Shown here piece by piece: positions 57,637 through 64,000 of a stretch of DNA of 64,000 nucleotides. The translations under genes and the position numbers were made by a program. Positions within the stretch are counted from its first letter, which is position 1. Each line of letters begins with the position of its first letter. The notes beneath the pieces were generated by a model. The model was not told the DNA's origin. It ran no database searches and saw nothing but the letters and a program-made list of their open reading frames with translations. Source of the DNA: Jacaranda mimosifolia (lineage: Eukaryota > Streptophyta > Magnoliopsida > Lamiales > Bignoniaceae); contig CM032123.1 of the NCBI GenBank assembly GCA_018894105.1, positions 4,093,001 through 4,157,000 on the forward strand. The letters are read 5' to 3'.

Positions 57637-58692
57637 TGTTGGAAATTTATAACAACATATTATAAACAATAGATTCAAAACAGTAAAGCAATTCAGTTTA
57701 TAATTAGAGGACGGTGTTTGAAAAATAACATAACAGATATTTCAGAAATGACCAGAATACATATATTCCAAAATTTATCCAAATTGCAATTTAGTTTAAA
57801 AAAAAAAAAAGACATAAACCAAAAGCAGTTAACCCAGAATGGAATATAATAACAGCAATACAGGAATCAGTATTGTAAAGGTAGACTGAATCACTAGTAA
57901 GTGGTTTGTCTTGAAAAAATTATCGCCCATACCAGTGCAGAGAGTACAGCGAAACTTCTCCCAGGATGAGATAGTCCAGAAGCCTTTTTGGTGCACTTTA
58001 GAAAGCTTCACTTCGAACACCACTCAGTCTCCAGAGAATGATAAGCAACACAGTGAGAGGAATATCAGAGAGATAGAAGAGAGGTTTTTATTCTTGCTTC
58101 TGTATTGTTCTGCCTATAGCAGCAAGTATATATAGGTAAAGGGGAGGAGCCAGCAGGAGGTCCATGTTCATTCTGGTCCAGATACATTTTAGACAGATGT
58201 ATAAACACGTCCAGATACATTCTGGACCAGGTTCAATGAACCAATAACTCCAGAAACATCAAAAACGTTTCTGGCAGTTAAAGGTAACTGCAGAAACATC
58301 TCTGTAAAAGCCCAAGCCCAAGCCCAAACCCACACTGAAGCCGGGCTGAGGTGGGCGAGCGGCGGCGGCGCGCGCGTGAGCATACCTTCATGATTTCCTT
58401 AATTGATACTTTATCAAGTATCAATACTTGGACCACATATATGGTGTATTCCCATTAGGTAAATTTTCAATATGGAATTAGTGGTTTTGGATCAGACTGA
58501 AAGCTTTTTATATTTCCACTTATTCTCCCATACTTTGTCTCATAATCAATGTGGGATTTCCCCACCTACATAATCTGTCTTTTTGTCCCCTCCTCATATA
58601 TACACAACACAACATTTGTGGATGCCAATTTGATTCCTTCTTAAACATATAATTAAACATAAATCCCAATTAATTTGATGCCAATTACAATA
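57637..58692 (-). repeat. Copia 5' LTR (right)
   Basis: 1056 bp. A TATA-like TATATATA reads on the minus strand at about 58130, within ACCTATATATACTTGC. A GC-rich run of GGCGGCGGCGCGCGCG-like sequence lies at about 58358-58375. Confidence 0.9.
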
Positions 58693-58697
58693 ATAGT

Positions 58698-58796
58698 AAC
58701 GGATTCATGAAACCTGAGAAAATTGTACAACGTAACTCTTTTCTCCTCCGAAATCGCAACGCCGTTATAATCACCGAAAATTGTGTCTGGAGATGA
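58698..58796 (+). pseudogene. Right half of the open frame split by the copia element
   Basis: Thirty-two codons and a TGA continue in register from the segment at 51838-51927. A donor-like AAG|GTATGC follows at 58799. The product is not recognised. Confidence 0.35.
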
Positions 58797-61700
58797 AGGT
58801 ATGCTGTTCTGTCTTCCGATTCCACGTCCTTTTATTGTATTTTTCTTTTACTTCGTGGTTAATTTTCGTTTTTCTAAAAATGTTTTTCTTGTAATTTGTA
58901 TTATTTTTGAGTTCTATGCTGGCTGCCGGTAATGCCCGAAGAAAATCCTCCAACTATTTGGATGATTGTGATTAGGAAAAGGAAAATGATGAAATTTTGC
59001 TCTGGCGTTAGGTAATCTATATGCTCAGTAGCTTTTTTGTGTATTACTGGATTGATTTATATCAAAAGTCAGTTTTGTGCTATTTGCTGCAATGCTGTTC
59101 GCGTGCATTTGGGAAGTGAATTTTGCAAAAAAATAATTTAAATTGAAGCATATATTTATTGTAAGTTGTGGCCTGCATATATGGCCATGGTAATCTTCAG
59201 CTCTTGACCTAACTTTTGGAGTGAGTTAGGCTAAATGTCATTCTTTGACATTTATTGCCAATTCTGAGACATTGGATTTGCTTGAGTAAAAGAAAAAAAA
59301 CTTGGAAACTGAAAACTGAAGGTGAAAATGTCCAATACCATAGATATGGAATTTTGGATTGACATTCTTTCAGTTGTGTTTTAAATACGAATTAAGAATA
59401 TAAATTAAATGTTGATGCAAAAATTTACTTGATTCATTCAACTTTGGTTATACCTAGAGGTAAGAACCAGAAAATCTCACCATATATATATATATATATA
59501 TATATATTATTTATACACATGTACATCAAGAACTTGTTAGGATTCTAACTCTGAATTTCACAAATACAAATGTGAGGTTGACGTCATCGAGCTAATTGGT
59601 CACTTGATGAGAAATATACATAAAAGAGATTGCAGTTGTCATAACTTATATATAACCGTAATCCCAAAAATAAGTTATTAACATATCAAAAACTAATGAA
59701 GTACAATGAATGAATCCAAATCAAAACATATATTTTAAGAGAAGACTCTGCTATGAAAGTAGACTATATAATATCACACTTTCAGTAGCATTCGAAGCCT
59801 GCAAACACTTTATTATAGAAATTCAAACTGAGCCACATTATACCTCATTCCATTTTGAGGAATGGGGAGTACGAATTGATGATGGTGTGAGGACATTTGA
59901 GCTGCTGGTTTATCACAAGCATTGGCAGAACTCTCATCTAACTTAGGCTTTGAACTCCTCCATATATCTTTTACATGTAGGTTTGATGTTGACTGTTGTG
60001 ATGAACTGATGTTATGGAAAGCTTCTTGATGACTTTAATTCATCATCTGTTGCAAATCTTGACGACGAGAGATAGCTACAATGACAGTATATGGGGACAG
60101 TGCTGTCTGAACCAAAACTCCAAACAATTGTAGAGAATGTTAAGCAGCTGATCTAAGGTTGGAAAAATTGAGTTGGAATGTTTTCTCTCTGAACCTCCTA
60201 ACAATAGAAGCATACCAACTATGCTCTGTGATTTGTAAAACATATATATTGAACTCCTTTCTTTCTATTGCATGAAGTTATCAAGTTGACTTCAGAACGG
60301 CGAACTGTGGCTGGTGTGTTGAAGACTAGAAATTAGAGCTTATGCACTAAAATTGGTAGTATTCCTCATAATTTTAGAAACAAAGATAATCTTCTTTGGA
60401 AGCAGATGGATGTTTAACATTTTGTGACGTCAAACTGTATCTGTAAAAGATATGCTGTACAATGGTTGACTCCTTATGGAAATTAGCAGGGGGGTTTAGT
60501 GGGAATGGAGAAGTTGGTTGGATTAAATGGTCTTGTCCATATCGAAAAATTGCATAATGCTTTTGTATATAAGCTCCTCTTTCATATATCCTTCGAGGAG
60601 CATTTTCAAAATAAAATCTTCATGGAACAATATCTTGACTTGGCTGATCTTTATAATTGGTAACGTATTTAGCCCCATCGAATGAGAATTGGTGGCTATG
60701 TGCTTCTTCCAAGCCCATTTAAGAGCTATAATGACACTTGATCTCATCGCACATTGAGGAGTCGAGGAACATGAGGCTTGCACACAGGCTCCTCTCCCTC
60801 ACCCACCCATTGATGCTAGGACAAAATTTTCTTAAATAGAGTTTAGGGGTATAAGATTTATATATGAGCACCTTTTTCCATTTAAGAAAAAACTCATTAC
60901 CAATAACATATATGGAGGAGACAATACCTGGATGCTAATTTGCCTTCATTTCTAGCAACAAGATTTGGTGATCTTCACTTAAATGTAAAAATTTTGTGTG
61001 CACATTCATTAGCTGTTGAATTTCTAGTACATAAGCGGGTTTACCTCAATTACCAGCTAATAGCACCAAAACCAGACCTCATAAGCAAAGTATCTCCTAT
61101 TGCAGATAGGTTTTCGTTGTCGTAGGGCCGACAGTACATATTCATTTATGTAAGTGTCTGGGATCTTAAATGATCATCTCCGAAAACATGCTTCGGATAC
61201 ACTGAATGCAGCCATTGTGCCACAAAAAATCCAACAACCGAACTGGACAAGACTCAAGAGAGAAGTGCATAGGGAAGCTATGGAGAAGACAGAGACGTCT
61301 GATGATTCATGTCTGCCTAATCTAATTGCTGATGTGGCCATTTTTTTAAAGTATATATTTATATGTGTACACCCTCTAAGGGTGTATTAGGGTTGGAACT
61401 CCGAACTGAACCTCACATTTATATATGTGAAAAAAATGCCCTCATTATTCAAAAGAGAAAAAAAGTTTCAGGATAGCAAACACTGTCCAAAATTTCTCTT
61501 AAATTTGAAGCCATAGCTAATGAGTAATGATAGAAGTAGAATAGAGATTTTTTGTTTCCTACTCACACGAACCTATATCCTTGCTTTTCTATCAATCTTT
61601 AACTCTGATTTTCCTCCCCAATTTGAATATTATGGTTCCAGTATAGATCGGAATTTTGTTATGGTCCAAAATTGAGTCAATTGGTCACTTGGCTGGCCAA
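58797..61700. other. Intergenic stretch, no gene recognised
   Basis: GC content is moderate and short open frames occur (59710-59946, 60523-60783 minus, 60940-61125, 61154-61390), but none shows a known domain and none joins to another by clear splice sites. Decayed or non-coding transcribed DNA is possible. A TA microsatellite lies at 59482-59505. Confidence 0.45.
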
Positions 61701-61704
61701 TTTC

Positions 61705-62040
61705 TAATGTATTTGATTAAATTTAATTAAAAAAATTTATAAATTGCTCGTACATCTTATAATATTTTTGGAACTTTTAAAATGTTCGATTTTAATTTAA
61801 AACAACCTCTTGAAGTGCTAGATAAAATAAAATGTTGGGGTTTATAAGATGTCAAGAGTGATAATTTTATAATTAATATGATTACAATTAGTGAAGGTTG
61901 TATAAATTTTAAAATAAAAGTAGATTATGAAGTTACTTTTTTTTAGAGAACTTTAAAATTCTTATATTTTATTTTGAAAATTTATAAGTTAATCTCTTAA
62001 AATTTTATCAAGTACCTTATAATATCTTACAAACTACAAA
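61705..62040. mobile_element. Decayed family B MITE
   Basis: TTTGATTAAATTTAATTAAAAA, GTTTATAAGATGTCAAGAGTG and ATAATTTTATAATTAATATG follow the order of family B. The right terminus CACCCTC is missing and no target duplication is visible. Confidence 0.55.
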
Positions 62041-63519
62041 TACATGTATATTTTTCTATTTATGCACACTGAGGATTTGTTAGAATACGAACCTGAACTT
62101 CACATTTATATATTTTGAGAGCAATATTATTGAGCTAACTAACCAAATCTTGCTTTATCTTAAAAAAATGTATACATTATTCCAAACACGATCTTAATCT
62201 ACCTATTAACATCATGGTTCTACATCTTTTTCTCGATATAAAGCGGCCTAAAAGCAATGTATTCTTTGGGAGCATTGCATTTATTGTGCTGGGATCCTTT
62301 CCCCCCGTGAGTACTCTAACACCCTGGCTGATGTTTTAATATGACTTACACTGATGTGATTTATGATATATGATCAATAATGAAGCTTAGAATCTTAACT
62401 TTAGAAAGAAGGGCCGGGGGGGGGGGGGGTGTTTGAATTTTCACATAATATGGATCTCAATTTTGTATTTTTCGATCAAATTTTAAATTTTATAAATATA
62501 TATACACACACAGAGAGATATATAGAAGATAATTTTATAAATATTTGAATAGGAACAACTGTCCCTATCAGCCCCCTTTTTAATTCCATCCTTGTCCATC
62601 CTTAGTCTTGTTTTTATTATATAATCTTTCTCTATATTAATAGTATCTTGGTATATAGACTCCTTTTTTTTTTTTTTTGGTTTTGTCACTCTATTTTTCT
62701 TTTGTGGATTAATGGAATTTTCTTTTAGGTTTGACCAAAAACTTAGAACATGAGCATGGGATAATAATGCATCCATTTCTTTCCTTGACAAGTAGACCCA
62801 AGAGATAATCATTCATCAAGCACTACATGTGACAAAGACCACCTATTACGGTGTAATAACAAGAAGTGAAAAAGCCTTTTCGCTTGGACAAAAGGGAAAT
62901 ATCTCTAAACTACATCCACACAGAAAAAAAGAGGTGGCCTTTGTTTCTGCAAAGCCAATCTCCAGAATCATTGACAGGCTCTTCATTCTTGACAATATTA
63001 TTTCATTTCATAATTAGCATTATATTATAAATTTTGTCCAGCTTGCCCAATTCAATCTGAACCATTCATCATCTATCATGTTCATTAAAATAAACATTTG
63101 AACCAACTGCCCTTGTGCTGCTAAGAATTAAGAATGCAAGAAACTGTTGTATTATACCTGGGACTAAATGGTTTTGAAGAACAGTAGTTCCAGACAAGGG
63201 AGAAAAGGATTGATATAAAGAACCTTATTTCAGACCAGAAATACCATGAAAATTAGTTCAATATAGGATCGGAGAAGAACAATCGCTCATCAATAAAATA
63301 TTTTTAAGACAAAATAAAGAGTTGCTAGAAAAGGGAAAAAAGCTTTATGTTCCTGATTCTCTTATAGTTAGAAACATCGAAACCAGAAGAATCCTTATTT
63401 AGAATGAAATTCCACCTCAAGACTTTTTAAAATGAAACTTTAAGGAATTGCTGCTCTTTAAAAAGCACAGAACGATGTATACACTTGTAAGAGCCAATAA
63501 TCAGTATATAATCATTGCT
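62041..63519. other. Intergenic stretch with microsatellites
   Basis: Contains a run of about 14 G at 62416-62429 with GGGCCGG before it, and a T run at 62666-62679. No gene was recognised. The open frame at 62829-63017 has no known domain. Confidence 0.45.
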
Positions 63520-63896
63520 CTCAAGTTGAAAACTGTAAGAAAAGCATGACAAGCATTAAACAAACTAATCTTTGATTAGAAAGTAACATCAAATAGCTCA
63601 CATGTGGATGAATTCCCACCAGTCTAGTACTCAAGAACATAAACTTGATCACAATGGAGAAAAAAAGAACAAAATTATCTACATGTAATGCTTGTAAATA
63701 CACCCCAAACAATTTAAAATGGGGCCAACAATAATAACTAAAACTGGAAAAACTGAATAAGGGGGGTAAAGGGAAAACAACTGAATAAATAATCCAACCT
63801 AAAAAAGGAAAAAAAGAAATCGATTCAAACTCCAATTTTGTGATCATCCAACATCATAGTCTTTCAACATTACTAGTTCTTCTGCAGGTCGATGAA
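63520..63896 (-). other. Probable 3' untranslated region of the BES1/BZR1-like gene
   Basis: It follows the minus-strand stop codon. The minus-strand open frame across it encodes a low-complexity hydrophobic peptide and is likely chance. Confidence 0.45.
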
Positions 63897-64000
63897 TTAA
63901 ACACGAGTGTTCCCATTACCTAGTGTGAGCTCAAGCTCATCCATTCCCACCTCATGAATTCTCTCCCCTTCCCATGGCTTCACCGCCATATCTTCAAAGT
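63897..64000 (-). CDS. BES1/BZR1 homolog, C-terminal end (partial)
   Basis: Only the last 33 codons and TAA (63899-63897) are inside the window. The frame reads [22 protein letters not shown] close to the end. This is the conserved C-terminal block of the BES1/BZR1 plant transcription factors, which act in brassinosteroid signalling. The DLELTLG-type end contains the LxLxL EAR-like repression motif. The DNA-binding part lies beyond the right edge. Which member (for example BEH4-like) it is cannot be decided from this piece. Confidence 0.87.
   Translation of the reverse strand, partial: FEDMAVKPWEGERIHEVGMDELELTLGNGNTRV

Larger units (their letters stand above)
51928..58692 (-). mobile_element. 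Ty1/copia LTR retrotransposon, degenerate, with perfect ATAGT target duplication
   Basis: The 6765-bp element lies between ATAGT (51923-51927) and ATAGT (58693-58697). LTRs are 51928-53087 and 57637-58692, ending in TG/CA-type bases (one CA is TA). On the minus strand the order is gag, protease, integrase, reverse transcriptase, RNase H, as in copia. A purine tract, GTGGGGGAT, lies just inside the left LTR. A standard tRNA-Met primer site was not found inside the right LTR. All coding parts are broken. Confidence 0.93.

Noticed and set aside
63521..63847. Minus-strand 108-codon hydrophobic frame next to the BES1/BZR1-like end
   Set aside because: It lies in the presumed 3' untranslated region, is low complexity and resembles no family.

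Overview
The window is nuclear DNA of a flowering plant, most likely a eudicot. It is AT-rich. Its genes have GT..AG introns, and their products are plant-specific (APO, JAC1-type auxilin-like, UGT72, BES1/BZR1). The species cannot be named from this sequence.

Six host protein genes can be supported. From left to right they are: an APO4-like organelle RNA-binding protein (minus strand, 287-2389, 2 coding exons); a JAC1-like J-domain protein (plus, 7408-11407, 9 coding exons, with an apparent one-base frameshift in exon 3); a PPPDE/deSI-like thiol peptidase (plus, 16606-17620, 3 coding exons); an LPEAT1-type lysophospholipid acyltransferase (minus, 20164-26408, 8 coding exons); an intronless UGT72-family glycosyltransferase (minus, 38962-40371); and the last 33 codons of a BES1/BZR1-family transcription factor (minus, entering from the right edge). 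They are independent genes with no shared pathway. JAC1 acts in chloroplast movement, LPEAT1 in phospholipid remodelling, and UGT72 proteins typically glucosylate phenylpropanoids. Exon joints were placed by hand from reading phase, splice consensus and family knowledge.

The remaining sequence is mostly mobile DNA. An endogenous pararetrovirus (Caulimoviridae, petuvirus/florendovirus-like) occupies about 26696-34770. It is a head-to-head rearranged copy with 1.28 kb inverted arms, and every premature stop lies in an otherwise unshifted frame. Its left end stops at the tRNA-primer site, 288 bp from the LPEAT1 start codon, and the viral promoter in that arm points at LPEAT1. A Ty1/copia retrotransposon (51928-58692) has a perfect 5-bp target duplication. 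Two LTR fragments that start with the same 12 bases lie at about 2830-3592 and 35786-36530. Helitrons, hAT-like elements and at least three families of TTA/TAA-flanked Tourist-like MITEs fill the AT-rich stretches.

Several insertions are nested, so their order can be read directly. The clearest is at 43996-45927: hAT-like element in TIR element in Helitron in older Helitron, with a related empty site about 0.7 kb further right. No CRISPR array, rRNA or convincing tRNA gene is present, and I found no wholly new gene system. The most unusual structures are the rearranged viral insertion at the LPEAT1 promoter and the nested rolling-circle elements.
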